58,655 bases of DNA from Sporotomaculum syntrophicum (GCF_009932395.1 NZ_LSRS01000005.1:330245-388899); one strand, 5' to 3'; positions 43,104-52,186 are shown, counted from the stretch's first letter. The notes: generated by a model not told the origin, from the letters alone. Numbers and translations: made by a program.

Positions 43104-43194
43104 AGCAATTGCCTCCTTAATATGGTAATTCAAGTATATAATACCATATAATGTAAGCAATTGCCCGATAATTTTTTTATTCCGTTAATCCTTT

Positions 43195-44067
43195 TTACAT
43201 GCCTCTTGCACTTTCAGGCCTTAGGGGTATCGTTCCCGGCTGGTTAATAGCCCGGTCTAGAATATTGATCAGATCTTTTCTATCCTTATTTAATACACCA
43301 CGCAAAGGCAGGTAATTTGTGGCATGGTTGCATCTAAAGATACAGTTGTTTAAATCCAAGCTTTCCAATAATAACTTCATCTCTTTAAACATATGCATGG
43401 TGTTGGGTACGGTAAATTTGCCCTGCTGTATTTGGCCGTATAAGACTGTATTTGGCAACGGCATTAGGGTAAGCGCACTTAGATAGGTCGGATCGATGGC
43501 GCTGATAATTTTACCGGTTTCCCTTGCGTGTTCCTCCCATAATTCAGTACCGCCAAGACCGTTTATGATGGTCACCGACAGTTCAAAGCCAGCTTCTAAA
43601 GCCTTTCTGCCTGCCTCGACCATTTGTTCGGCGGTTACTCCTTTATACACAGCTTTCAGTATTCTATCACTTCCGCTTTCTACGCCCATGTACAGCATCT
43701 TGATATTACTAGCCCGAATTTCTTTAAGTTCGTCCATTGACTTTTTTAGAATATCCTTGGGACCGGCATACATGGAGATGCGTTCCAATCCCGGGAATTT
43801 TTTATCCAGGTAAAAAGCGGTTTTTAAGATCAGAGATGTTTCTGCAGCCAGGGCGTCGCCGTCAGCTAAAAATACTCTTTGTACACCTCTTAAATTGGCA
43901 CAGGAATCAATATCTTTTTTTATTTGCTCCCAGGTTTTACTGCGGTAAGGTTTGCCCTTATACAACCCGCAAAAAGTACAGGCATTATGTCTACAGCCGA
44001 TGGTAAGCTGAAATATGAGACTGTATGCTTCACTGGGTGGTCTGTAGACCGGCGCTTCTAGATGCAT
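43195..44067 (-). CDS. Radical SAM protein
   Basis: The 290-residue protein starts with ATG after GAGGGGAG. The cluster motif is GCRHNACTFC, a CX4CX2C spacing rather than the common CX3CX2C. GVQRVFLADGDALA and YMGVESGSDRILKAVYKGV are SAM-binding and barrel motifs of the COG1032-like group. No B12-binding domain is present. The substrate is unknown. It lies 24 bases downstream of pfkA on the same strand. Confidence 0.82.
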   Translation of the reverse strand: MHLEAPVYRPPSEAYSLIFQLTIGCRHNACTFCGLYKGKPYRSKTWEQIKKDIDSCANLRGVQRVFLADGDALAAETSLILKTAFYLDKKFPGLERISMYAGPKDILKKSMDELKEIRASNIKMLYMGVESGSDRILKAVYKGVTAEQMVEAGRKALEAGFELSVTIINGLGGTELWEEHARETGKIISAIDPTYLSALTLMPLPNTVLYGQIQQGKFTVPNTMHMFKEMKLLLESLDLNNCIFRCNHATNYLPLRGVLNKDRKDLINILDRAINQPGTIPLRPESARGM

Positions 44068-44090
44068 AAAAAACTCCCCTCTAATTTGTA

Positions 44091-45188
44091 TTAATCACCA
44101 AGGCAAATGCCGAGGTGTCTGGCTACCCGGACCAGTTCTCCATCTACAGGTACTTTATGCAGTTCGCCGACGGCCTGGTCCAACGGGACATGCTTAATAT
44201 GTTGTCCCTTGAGACAAACCATATTGCCAAATAGTCCCTTGGCAACTAAATTGACGGCTTCTGTGCCGTAGCGAGTAGATAAGATACGGTCGTAAGCTGT
44301 GGGTGACCCGCCCCTTTGCAAGTGACCCAGCACAGTTACTCTTGATTCTTTGCCGGTGGCGGCTTCTACAGCTTGAGCTACTACATTGCCAATACCGCCT
44401 AAGCGAATGGGATCAAAGCTGTCTTCCACATGTTTGTTAACTACCATTTCACCGCCCTGGGGTTTCGCTCCTTCGGCTACTACGATGATACTGAATTTTT
44501 TCTTTTCTCGGGTGCGCTCATTAATCTTTTGTACCACGACATCCATATTGTAAGGTATTTCAGGGATTAATATCACGTCAGCCCCGCCCGCTAAACCTGA
44601 TTCCAATGCTATCCAGCCTGCGTAACGCCCCATTACCTCCAATACCATTACCCGGTGATGGGATTCAGCGGTGGTATGTAGCTTGTCAATTGCTTCGGTG
44701 GCTGTGGTGAGAGCCGTATCAAAACCAAAAGTCTGGTCAGTGGCTGAAAGATCATTGTCAATGGTTTTCGGCACACCTACAACGTTTAAACCCAAGTCAT
44801 ACAATTCTTTACCTATAGCCAGACTACCGTCACCGCCAATGACAATGAGTGCTTCAATGCCATGGATGCTGATGTTTTCAAAAACCCGGTCTGATACATC
44901 AGCAAAGGTTTTTTCATTGCCCTTAACGACGGGATAATGAAATGGATTGTCACGGTTGGTGGTGCCGAGAATAGTACCCCCCCTGGGCAGAATACCCGCA
45001 ACGTCCTGCTCGGTCAACTCTCTGGCCTGGTTCTTGATTACTCCGCCAAAGCCGTTTTCGAAACCGGTGACAGTTATTTGATATTCTCTGATGGCGGTTT
45101 TAACAATAGACCGGATTACAGCATTTAAACCTGGCGCATCGCCTCCTCCGGTCAAAACGCCAATGTGCTTAACCACTGATTTAGCCAT
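44091..45188 (-). CDS. pfkA: 6-phosphofructokinase (mixed-substrate group)
   Basis: I choose ATG 45188 (365 residues), behind AGGGGTG. IGVLTGGGDAPGLNAVIR begins the protein. IGGDGSLAIG has glycine at the position that is aspartate in PPi-dependent enzymes, while GVPKTIDND has lysine where ATP-dependent E. coli PfkA has glycine. This G/K combination defines a mixed group whose members may use ATP or PPi. It phosphorylates fructose 6-phosphate in glycolysis. The start overlaps the stop of the upstream hydrolase gene by eight bases. Confidence 0.92.
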   Translation of the reverse strand: MAKSVVKHIGVLTGGGDAPGLNAVIRSIVKTAIREYQITVTGFENGFGGVIKNQARELTEQDVAGILPRGGTILGTTNRDNPFHYPVVKGNEKTFADVSDRVFENISIHGIEALIVIGGDGSLAIGKELYDLGLNVVGVPKTIDNDLSATDQTFGFDTALTTATEAIDKLHTTAESHHRVMVLEVMGRYAGWIALESGLAGGADVILIPEIPYNMDVVVQKINERTREKKKFSIIVVAEGAKPQGGEMVVNKHVEDSFDPIRLGGIGNVVAQAVEAATGKESRVTVLGHLQRGGSPTAYDRILSTRYGTEAVNLVAKGLFGNMVCLKGQHIKHVPLDQAVGELHKVPVDGELVRVARHLGICLGD

Positions 45189-45951
45189 GTTCAGACACCC
45201 CTTTACACACCATACCGGTGATAAATTCTTCAATACAGTGGTTTACTTCTTGAGGTTTCTCTAACATCATTAAGTGACCGGCTTGCTCAATTATTCGTAA
45301 CTGGGAGTTAGGTATGTTATCTGCCATATACTGACTACACTTGAGCGGCTTGATCGGGTCTTCCGTGGCTCCAATAATAAGCGTGGGCGTGGCTATGTCT
45401 TTAATCCTGTCTTTATAATTAAACCCGTCACAGAATAAAAAATCATGATAATATATTTCATCAATACCAGCTTGTTTGAATAACTCAGGGTTAGCCGCGT
45501 CACTATTTCTAAAATTTACAAAGTCGGGAAAAGACTTGCCGGGTGCAAAAAGGTTTAAAATGTAGGGCGACACCCGCATACGAGCCCCGGTGCCCACTAA
45601 AATTAACCCGCTAAGTTGCTCGGGAAAGCGAAGAGCAAAGTCCATGGCAATAGCGCCACCCATTGAATGACTGGCTAAAACAAACCTAGTACCCAATACA
45701 CGCTCTGCGAAATCGTATAAAAAATTGCTGTAGCCCTCAAGATAGTCAAATGGTTCACCTTCCGACTCACCATGTCCCGGCAGGTCAACTGCTATAGTTA
45801 AGAATTTTTTACCTAACCCCGTAGTTTGATTGGTCCAGTGTTTATGACTGCCTCCAGCGCCGTGGATAAAAATAATGGCGCATTTAGTGTTTTGTTGAGG
45901 GATCCCGGCGTCATAATTATACATTTTACCATCGATAACTACTTTAGGCAC
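45181..45951 (-). CDS. Alpha/beta hydrolase
   Basis: The 256-residue protein has a GTG start after GGAGG. The oxyanion motif IFIHGAGGSHKHW is followed by the nucleophile elbow ASHSMGGAIA. The acid lies in GATEDPIKP and the histidine in EQAGHLMMLEKP, so the triad is complete. Esterase, lipase or C-C hydrolase activity is possible; nothing in the sequence fixes the substrate. It is coupled to pfkA by overlap. Confidence 0.87.
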   Translation of the reverse strand: MPKVVIDGKMYNYDAGIPQQNTKCAIIFIHGAGGSHKHWTNQTTGLGKKFLTIAVDLPGHGESEGEPFDYLEGYSNFLYDFAERVLGTRFVLASHSMGGAIAMDFALRFPEQLSGLILVGTGARMRVSPYILNLFAPGKSFPDFVNFRNSDAANPELFKQAGIDEIYYHDFLFCDGFNYKDRIKDIATPTLIIGATEDPIKPLKCSQYMADNIPNSQLRIIEQAGHLMMLEKPQEVNHCIEEFITGMVCKGVSEHG

Positions 45952-45965
45952 TTATATTCCTCCGT

Positions 45966-46002
45966 TATAAAAAGCCACCGGCTACCCTATAACCGGTGGC
46001 TT
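45966..46002 (-). terminator. Terminator of the UPF0182/small-membrane-protein unit
   Basis: AAGCCACCGG (45972-45981) and CCGGTGGCTT (45993-46002) form a perfect 10-base stem. The minus strand then reads TTTATAACGG, so it terminates leftward transcription just before the hydrolase gene. Confidence 0.75.
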
Positions 46003-46019
46003 AGCAGATGAATTTGATT

Positions 46020-46169
46020 TTAATGATGAGCATCGTGTGATGGACTAGGTTTTTTAAGTTCACCGGTAAACTTACTCCATTTTAGTGCGAAGGCATAACA
46101 AAGGGATGCCATAGCGATAGATGTTACTATGCCGAATACTATACCCTGCCACCAACTGCCAAAAAACAT
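46020..46169 (-). CDS. Small single-span membrane protein with His-rich tail
   Basis: ATG 46169 follows GGAAGGAAGTGAG and gives 49 residues. One membrane helix (GIVFGIVTSIAMASLCYAFAL) is followed by a lysine-rich segment and SPSHDAHH at the end, a possible metal ligand set. I recognise no family. It lies 35 bases behind the UPF0182 gene and shares its terminator. Confidence 0.6.
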   Translation of the reverse strand: MFFGSWWQGIVFGIVTSIAMASLCYAFALKWSKFTGELKKPSPSHDAHH

Positions 46170-46203
46170 ATTACTCACTTCCTTCCCATAAAATTTTATA
46201 AGG

Positions 46204-48951
46204 CTATTCCGCTTTCGCGGACAAATCATTCAATGTTTCTTTTAATTTATTAATTGCCTCACCGTAACCCGCCCAGTCGCCATTTTGTAGTTTACTTTGG
46301 GCTTTATTATATAAGTTGTTTGCAGTTTTAATTAAGTCATTAATTGTCATCATTGGCGGTTCGTTTGTGTCCGGTTGCTGCTGATTATCCGGTGTAGTAT
46401 CGTTTATTGCTGTGCCGAATATTTTGTTTAAAGCAATGTCCAGCGTAGGCTCCATGACGATCCTGTCATTATGGGCTACGATTACCCGGCGCAGCTCCGG
46501 CATTCTGCTCTGTTCGGATTGCAAATATAGCGGCTCAACATATAGTAGGGCGTCCATGACCGGAATAACTAGCAGATTGCCCCTGATGACCGATGAACCT
46601 CGCTGGTTCCACAGGGTCAGTTGCTGAGAAATTACAGTATCCTGGTCAATACGAGCTTCTATCTGCATTGGACCGTAGACTAATTCCTGCTTAGGGAATT
46701 CGTACACGATTAGCTCGCCGTAATTAGGTTCATCACACCTGGCTGCCATCCAGCCAATCATATTTGTTTTGTTGTTAGGCGTGAAAGGCAAAATTAAAAC
46801 ATATTCAGCTTTTTCACTTTCCGGCAACCTGATTATATTGTAATAAGATTCCATCACTACTTCTTCATCATAATGTTTCTCAGTTGGTATATTCCATTTA
46901 TCCTCTTGGTTATATAATACTTCGGTATTGGTCATGTGGTAAACAGCATATTTTTCCGCTTGAATATTAAAAATATCTTCGGGATAACGGATATGTCTTT
47001 TTAAATCCTCAGGCATATCACTTAGCGGCTTAAAAACACTGGGAAATATCTTAATATAAGCTTGGATAATTGGGTCCTTGGCATCGGCTATATAGAAATC
47101 CACCTGTCCGGTATAAGCGTTGACGACCACCTTTACTGAGTTGCGGATGTAGTTGTACCCTCCTTTGAAGGGCTCGGAGTAGGGATACATATTCGTGGTG
47201 GTATAAGCATCCCACATCCAGTGCAGTACACCGGCATCATCCAGTACAATATACGGGTCACCGTCGTAATTTAGAAAAGGCGCTAGTTTGGGTACCCTTT
47301 CCTGTATATTGCGGTAATACAGTATTTGACTGTCGTTCTTCAAGTCACTGGCCAGTAGCATTTTATAATCGTTAAAAGCCAGGGCAAAAATAGCTTTGCG
47401 CAGTAATCCATTGATCGGCACACCGCTTTTACCTTCGTAGGTAGTGTACGCATTTTCAGTGCCTACAGGGTAATCAAATTCCTCGGCTTTGGTGTTGACC
47501 AGCACATAGTTATTAGTTAGTTCGCCAAAGTATATTTCAGGTCGTGTTACATTTAAGTTCACTGTGCTACTGGGAGGGATGTTTTTGATAAATAACTCCG
47601 GCAATCCTTCCGAAGTCATTTTATTGACCGGGTTCATGGTTATGCCATGACCATGGGTGTACTTAAGGCGCTGGTTAATCCAAGTTTTGGCTGTATCCGG
47701 TAATTGCGCCTGATCAAGCTCTCTGGCTGCCAACATGACCTGACGATATTCTCCGTTAATTGAATAACGGTCGATATCTATATTTTTCAGTTCGTAATAA
47801 GGTCTGATCTCTTGCAATTGTTGATAGGTCTCCTGCAATGGCCGCCAGTCCCAAAGTCTAATGTTGTTAACGGTATCCCGGTTGTTTTCAATATCAGCGT
47901 TGCTCAGCACCTGCCCTGCAGGAAATCTTTTAGTTTCCATCTGATTAAGATTATAAGCCATTCGGGTGTATTTGATAGAATTAGCAATATATGGCGATTC
48001 TTTGTTCAGTTCATTTGGTTTGACGATTAGATTTTGAATTAACGTTGGATATAAGCTGCCTAAAACAATTGATGCTAAAAACAATGCACCAATGCTGTAG
48101 AGGATCAGTTTAAACCGGCGCATAAATAAATTAATGATGATGATCAGGGCTATGAACAGCGCAATAAAGAAGAGCGCTTTATAGGCCAGCAACCGCGCAT
48201 GAACATCTGTATAGCCAGGCCCGAAGGTAACACCGTTGCCGGAATATAGAAGCATGTACTGTTCCAATCTGTAACCCCAGGCACGCACTATAAAAAAGAG
48301 CGCAGCTAAAAAGGACAGATGCAGCCGGGCCGCAGTAGAGTTAAATAGCCTGCTGAATCCTTCATTACTGGCTTCAGCCAAAAAATATACTATGGTGATG
48401 GTGAAAGCGGCGAGAAAAATAAACCAGGTTAATAGACGGTACAGGAATTGGTAAAAGGGCAAATTGAAAACATACGTACCGATATCTTTATTAAAGATAG
48501 GATCGGTGATGCCAAAGACCGTACTATTTAGATACTTTTGTAGAATAACCCAGTCACCAGTTACAGCTGTGCTAACAAATATGCCAAGGGCGATGCTAAT
48601 GGCTAGGTAAAGCATGGTGAGCAGGCGTGGAGTTACATACTTGTTCAAAGGTGATTCATAAATGGTAATGACATCATCATCCGTTTTATTTACCTGCCGA
48701 TTGCTGATGCTCTGGAGAACAGGTCTTCTGGTTAACATTAAATTTATAAAAATGAATACAAATGTGGTTAAGCCAACCAGTGTCCGCAGGCCTATTTCGG
48801 AGACTATTATGGTGATAAACGTACTACCATAGCCCAGGGACTTGAACCACAGCCAGTCAACATAAATGTTGGCACCCCACTTGGCCACGAGCAAAAAAAG
48901 AACTAAAATGGTGATGACTGTAGTGGATAGCCATTTAATACCTTTTTCCAA
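46204..48951 (-). CDS. UPF0182 family large membrane protein
   Basis: The 915-residue protein has a TTG start behind AAAGGAGG. About seven membrane helices fill residues 1-300, followed by a large extracytoplasmic domain (KYTHGHGITMNPVNKMTSEG, EIYFGELTNNYVLVNTKAEE, LLRKAIFALAFNDYKMLLAS, AYTGQVDFYIAD, GPMQIEARIDQD are family-typical). The function of UPF0182 is unknown. The C-terminal 70 residues include a Gln/Pro-rich linker and a helical segment. Length is normal for the family. Confidence 0.92.
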   Translation of the reverse strand: MEKGIKWLSTTVITILVLFLLVAKWGANIYVDWLWFKSLGYGSTFITIIVSEIGLRTLVGLTTFVFIFINLMLTRRPVLQSISNRQVNKTDDDVITIYESPLNKYVTPRLLTMLYLAISIALGIFVSTAVTGDWVILQKYLNSTVFGITDPIFNKDIGTYVFNLPFYQFLYRLLTWFIFLAAFTITIVYFLAEASNEGFSRLFNSTAARLHLSFLAALFFIVRAWGYRLEQYMLLYSGNGVTFGPGYTDVHARLLAYKALFFIALFIALIIIINLFMRRFKLILYSIGALFLASIVLGSLYPTLIQNLIVKPNELNKESPYIANSIKYTRMAYNLNQMETKRFPAGQVLSNADIENNRDTVNNIRLWDWRPLQETYQQLQEIRPYYELKNIDIDRYSINGEYRQVMLAARELDQAQLPDTAKTWINQRLKYTHGHGITMNPVNKMTSEGLPELFIKNIPPSSTVNLNVTRPEIYFGELTNNYVLVNTKAEEFDYPVGTENAYTTYEGKSGVPINGLLRKAIFALAFNDYKMLLASDLKNDSQILYYRNIQERVPKLAPFLNYDGDPYIVLDDAGVLHWMWDAYTTTNMYPYSEPFKGGYNYIRNSVKVVVNAYTGQVDFYIADAKDPIIQAYIKIFPSVFKPLSDMPEDLKRHIRYPEDIFNIQAEKYAVYHMTNTEVLYNQEDKWNIPTEKHYDEEVVMESYYNIIRLPESEKAEYVLILPFTPNNKTNMIGWMAARCDEPNYGELIVYEFPKQELVYGPMQIEARIDQDTVISQQLTLWNQRGSSVIRGNLLVIPVMDALLYVEPLYLQSEQSRMPELRRVIVAHNDRIVMEPTLDIALNKIFGTAINDTTPDNQQQPDTNEPPMMTINDLIKTANNLYNKAQSKLQNGDWAGYGEAINKLKETLNDLSAKAE

Positions 48952-49010
48952 TAAATCTCCTCCTTTATTACTGCGAGGACGTGAGATAGTTATTTAATTA
49001 GCCAATAGAG

Positions 49011-49202
49011 TTACATTGGTTTTGTGCCTTTTCTAGTATCATCTGCCTCATGGCGTATTTTTGCTTCACACATCTGGCAAAAAGAAGGTGTTTTTTTAGG
49101 CATGTCTTCGTCATCGTCATCAAGGAAAGGGTTCTTACTTTCTACTACTATCTGGTCTGGATCAAACATTTTTCCGCACATGATACATTTCTTCATAGCC
49201 AT
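49011..49202 (-). CDS. Small zinc-ribbon-like protein
   Basis: The 63-residue protein starts with ATG after GGAGGTGATAAA. Two cysteine pairs (KKCIMCGKMF and FCQMCEAKIRHEA) surround an acidic stretch (LDDDDEDMPKK), as in DUF2197-like proteins. It probably binds one zinc. It lies upstream of UPF0182 on the same strand with a 59-base gap, so co-transcription is possible. Confidence 0.7.
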   Translation of the reverse strand: MAMKKCIMCGKMFDPDQIVVESKNPFLDDDDEDMPKKTPSFCQMCEAKIRHEADDTRKGTKPM

Positions 49203-49352
49203 TTTATCACCTCCGGTCCAGTTATGTTTTAATAGCTTAATATTCTCCGCCGAAAGTATGATTCCTGCCTAGTCTGTCTTTGGGTAGGTGAAAACTTCTC
49301 TCCAAGCGTATTAAATAAAGAATAGTTTTTGATAACCTGCCGGATGATAAAT

Positions 49353-49387
49353 AAACACGCTCGATATCTAAGGAACGAGTGTTTTTT
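49353..49387 (-). terminator. Terminator after ddl
   Basis: AAACACGCTCG and CGAGTGTTT pair with one bulged G; T-rich sequence flanks both sides, so it may act in both directions. The rest of the 304-base gap 49203-49506 shows nothing else. Confidence 0.5.
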
Positions 49388-49506
49388 ATATTATGTAAAC
49401 TAACGACTTCTCCCTCTGAACTTGTCTATATTTGCTTAGAGAGATTAGTAGTTAGGTGTAGTAAACATGGTAACCTGTTACTCCACCAATTTGCGAAGCT
49501 AAGAGT

Positions 49507-50439
49507 TTATTTTTCCATCGCCAATTCAACTACTTTAGCCACCAGTGTTTCAAAGTCTATGCCTGCTGCTCTGGCGGCATCGGGGAAAAGGCTGGTTTCG
49601 GTCATGCCTGGTATGGTGTTAACCTCTAAAATGTATGGCTGGCCATTCTGGTCAACCATGAAATCAACCCGTGACAGTCCCCGACAGCCAATAGCCAGAT
49701 AAGTTTTATAGGCTAGGTCTTTGATTGTTTGCTGCACACTGTCCGGTAGACGGGGAGGAATAATATGGTTACTTAATCCCACGGTATATTTGGCTGTATA
49801 ATCGTAAACCCCCGTAGTTGAAAAAATTTCAATCAGGGGCAGCACTTCCGGTGTTTCATTGCCCAGCACGGAAGCAGTTATCTCGATACCATCTATCATC
49901 TTTTCCACCATTATAGTGGGATCATATTGAAAAGCATGTTCGATGGCGCCTCTAATTTCGTCCTGGAGATGCACAAATGAAGTGCCGATGGTAGAACCCT
50001 GGGTGGGTGCTTTGATCACCACCGGCAAGCCCATAGACATTATTTTAGCGCTGATATTGTCGGCTGTATTAATGTATTCACTACGTGTTATTGTGAAAAA
50101 TTCCGGGGTGGGTAAGCCCTCATATAGTAATATTTTTTTTGTGGTAATCTTGTTTATAGCAATGGCACTTGCTAAGACCTTTGAACCGGTGTAAGGTATA
50201 TCCAGCATTTCCAGAAGACCTTGAATAGTGCCATCCTCACCATATTTGCCATGCAAGGCGATAAAAGCCAGGTCAATGTTTTGGCGTTTTAAATTCTCCG
50301 TAATTCTTTTATCTACATCGATTTTTACTGCATCATAACCAATAGCTTGTAATGCTTGATAAACTGCTTCCCCAGTACGCAGGGAAACCTCTCTTTCCGC
50401 TGAACGCCCGCCCAGTAAAACACCAATTTTGGGGCTCAT
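49507..50439 (-). CDS. ddl: D-alanine--D-alanine ligase
   Basis: The 310-residue ATP-grasp enzyme starts with ATG behind GGAGGTGG. LLGGRSAEREVSLRTG binds substrate; GKYGEDGTIQGLLE, KAPTQGSTIGTSFV and CRGLSRVDFMVDQNG, then LEVNTIPGMTETSLFP, complete the ATP and metal sites. It makes the D-Ala-D-Ala dipeptide of peptidoglycan. It stands alone between a terminator and the tRNA gene. Confidence 0.95.
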   Translation of the reverse strand: MSPKIGVLLGGRSAEREVSLRTGEAVYQALQAIGYDAVKIDVDKRITENLKRQNIDLAFIALHGKYGEDGTIQGLLEMLDIPYTGSKVLASAIAINKITTKKILLYEGLPTPEFFTITRSEYINTADNISAKIMSMGLPVVIKAPTQGSTIGTSFVHLQDEIRGAIEHAFQYDPTIMVEKMIDGIEITASVLGNETPEVLPLIEIFSTTGVYDYTAKYTVGLSNHIIPPRLPDSVQQTIKDLAYKTYLAIGCRGLSRVDFMVDQNGQPYILEVNTIPGMTETSLFPDAARAAGIDFETLVAKVVELAMEK

Positions 50440-50518
50440 TAAGCCACCTCCGAGATTGTAATTGTTTATATATATTCGATCGCGTTCTTAAAAATCCTTT
50501 ATGTGTCACAAATTTCCC

Positions 50519-50547
50519 TTGACTGAACGGAAATATTAATTTATAAT
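50519..50547 (+). promoter_or_regulatory. Promoter of tRNA-Trp
   Basis: TTGACT and TATAAT are separated by exactly 17 bases, ending 30 bases before the tRNA. Confidence 0.75.
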
Positions 50548-50576
50548 AATTTTTGTTACGGTTGTTAAGCAGTTTT

Positions 50577-50652
50577 AGGGGAGTAGCTCAAGTGGTAGAG
50601 CAACGGTCTCCAAAACCGTGGGCTGCGGGTTCAAGTCCTGTCTCCCCTGCCA
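50577..50652 (+). tRNA. trnW: tRNA-Trp (anticodon CCA)
   Basis: The cloverleaf is complete: acceptor AGGGGAG with CTCCCCT, D-arm GCTC...GAGC, anticodon stem ACGGT/ACCGT with loop CTCCAAA, T-arm with GTTCAAG, discriminator G and encoded CCA. Confidence 0.96.
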
Positions 50653-50654
50653 GT

Positions 50655-50690
50655 AATCCCAAGGGTTCCGGCCTTTGGGATTTTTTTATT
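50655..50690 (+). terminator. Terminator after tRNA-Trp
   Basis: AATCCCAAGGG and CCTTTGGGATT pair around TTCCGG, followed by TTTTTTATTTTT. Confidence 0.9.
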
Positions 50691-50994
50691 TTTACGATGT
50701 GTAACAAATTATGAAAGTGGCCAGATTTAACCAGCAAGATAAAGCCGGCCATTGCCCGGGTTTATTATGACTTTATTCTTGTATTGACATGCTTGTCCTC
50801 AAATTGTATCACAGCAGTATACTAAAGGTGCATAAACATGAGTAGGTATTTCCTGCCCCAGAGGGAGACAAAAAATACCTACTTGGTTTGTTGTCTATTT
50901 CAGTATATGCTGGGACCCGTGTCCCCTAACTTATTGTGTTACAGCTAAATTTAACCAAGCCTACCGGAAACCTAGGCCTGTGTTATTTGCCTAA
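50691..50994. other. Intergenic region between tRNA-Trp and panB
   Basis: It has no gene. It contains a hairpin, AGTAGGTATTT/AAATACCTACT (50841-50883), with a 21-base interior, and a smaller GCCTA/TAGGC hairpin (50959-50977) just after the panB stop that may end panB transcription on the minus strand. Confidence 0.4.
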
Positions 50995-51858
50995 TTATAA
51001 TATACCATCTTTGCGCAATTCTTCTGCAAGTTGTTCCGCTAACTCCTTGGACATGCTGAAGGAATGCTCCTCATCCGGGAATACACCATCGCGCACTTCA
51101 CGGCAGTAGGTATTGATTGCTTTCTGCATATCTTCGCCTAAGTTAGCATAGCGTTTAACGAACTTGGGGGTATATCTGTCAAACAGTCCCAATAGATCGT
51201 GAATCACCAGTATTTGTCCGTCGCAATCATTTCCGGCACCAATACCGATAGTGGGCACTTTGACTGTATCGGTGATGATTTTAGCCACCGGGCTGGGTAT
51301 GGCTTCCAGGGTAATGGCAAAGACACCTGCTCTTTCAAGGGCCAGTGCATCTTTAACTATTTGTCTGGCGCTTTCTAAGCTTTTGCCCTGAACTTTAAAT
51401 CCACCCAGCTGGGCAGCGCTCTGGGGGGTTAAACCGATATGGCCCATCACCGGTATACCGGCCTTTACTAAGGCGGTCACTATATGCTCAATGCGCTCCC
51501 CGCCTTCCAGTTTAAGTGCATCGGCGTGCCCTTCCCTAATCATCCGGCCAGCGTTGAGCATTGCCTGCTCCGGTCCGATTTCGTAAGTCATAAAGGGCAT
51601 GTCCGCCACCATGAAAGTATGTTTGGCGGCATTAGCAACTGCCTTGCAAAAAACTAGCATGGTATCCAGGTCAATATGCACGGTTCCTTCATAGCCCATC
51701 ATGGTATTAGCCGCTGAATCGCCTACTAAGATCATATCAACGTCGGTCTTATCTACCTGGGACATCATGCCGAAATCATAGGTCGTGACCATAGTGATCT
51801 TTTTACCCTGCTGCTTCATCTCTTTGAATTTTAAGATATTGCCTTTTTGTTTTTCCAC
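50995..51858 (-). CDS. panB: 3-methyl-2-oxobutanoate hydroxymethyltransferase
   Basis: The family N terminus (KFKEMKQQGKKITMVTTYDF) fixes the start near GTG 51858, eight bases after AAAGGAG; this gives 287 residues. LVGDSAANTMMGYEGTVHID carries the metal-binding Asp, then VADMPFMTYE, KLEGGERI, GHIGLTPQSAAQLGGFKVQG and the catalytic EAIPS. It forms ketopantoate from 2-oxoisovalerate and methylene-THF for pantothenate and CoA synthesis. panC and panD are not adjacent. A structured leader with a terminator lies upstream. Confidence 0.94.
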   Translation of the reverse strand: MEKQKGNILKFKEMKQQGKKITMVTTYDFGMMSQVDKTDVDMILVGDSAANTMMGYEGTVHIDLDTMLVFCKAVANAAKHTFMVADMPFMTYEIGPEQAMLNAGRMIREGHADALKLEGGERIEHIVTALVKAGIPVMGHIGLTPQSAAQLGGFKVQGKSLESARQIVKDALALERAGVFAITLEAIPSPVAKIITDTVKVPTIGIGAGNDCDGQILVIHDLLGLFDRYTPKFVKRYANLGEDMQKAINTYCREVRDGVFPDEEHSFSMSKELAEQLAEELRKDGIL

Positions 51859-51982
51859 TACATTCACTCCTTTAATTGCCTTTGCGTTATTGTTCCTGCT
51901 AAGCCATATAACTATTAATAAAAACCAAACCAAAGCTAAGGAAAAAGTAATTTTTTGTCTAGGGAAATGACGCCGGGATAAT

Positions 51983-52011
51983 AAAAAAAAACCTCCGGAC
52001 AAGTCCGAAGG
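51983..52011 (-). terminator. Strong intrinsic terminator in the panB leader
   Basis: On the minus strand CCTTCGGAC and GTCCGGAGG form a nine-pair stem (one GU) with a tight loop, followed by nine T. It lies 125 bases before the panB start, on the panB strand. Confidence 0.88.
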
Positions 52012-52151
52012 GTATAAATATCCCTTGTGTAAACCCGTCTCGGTCCCACAGGCTCCAAGCGGAGGAATATTAGTTTAAACTAACATGATCAATCACCTAC
52101 CCAATCAATCCGAACCAGTGGTGCAGTTCAATTATGATACCGCCCAATACC
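51983..52151 (-). ncRNA. Candidate structured leader RNA or small RNA upstream of panB
   Basis: A promoter at 52158-52186 and the terminator at 51983-52011 define a transcript of about 169 bases. Inside are the palindrome TTAGTTTAAACTAA (52070-52083), a CTCC-GCTT-GGAG hairpin, and CCTGTG...CACAAGG enclosing ACCG...CGGGT, which brackets TGGGACCGAG. That last string differs by one base from the T-box core TGGNACCGCG, but the usual stem I features (AGTA/GA motif, AG bulge) are not visible. It is either a panB attenuator or an independent small RNA. No known class is assigned. Confidence 0.5.
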
Positions 52152-52157
52152 TGTTTA

Positions 52158-52186
52158 ATTTTAACATACTAACAATGTTGTGGCAA
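52158..52186 (-). promoter_or_regulatory. Promoter of the panB leader
   Basis: On the minus strand TTGCCA and TAAAAT are 17 bases apart. Confidence 0.6.

Noticed and set aside
52038-52049. Assignment of the panB leader to the T-box class
   Set aside because: The core resembles a T-box but stem I landmarks and specifier loop are not visible; kept only as an unclassified candidate.
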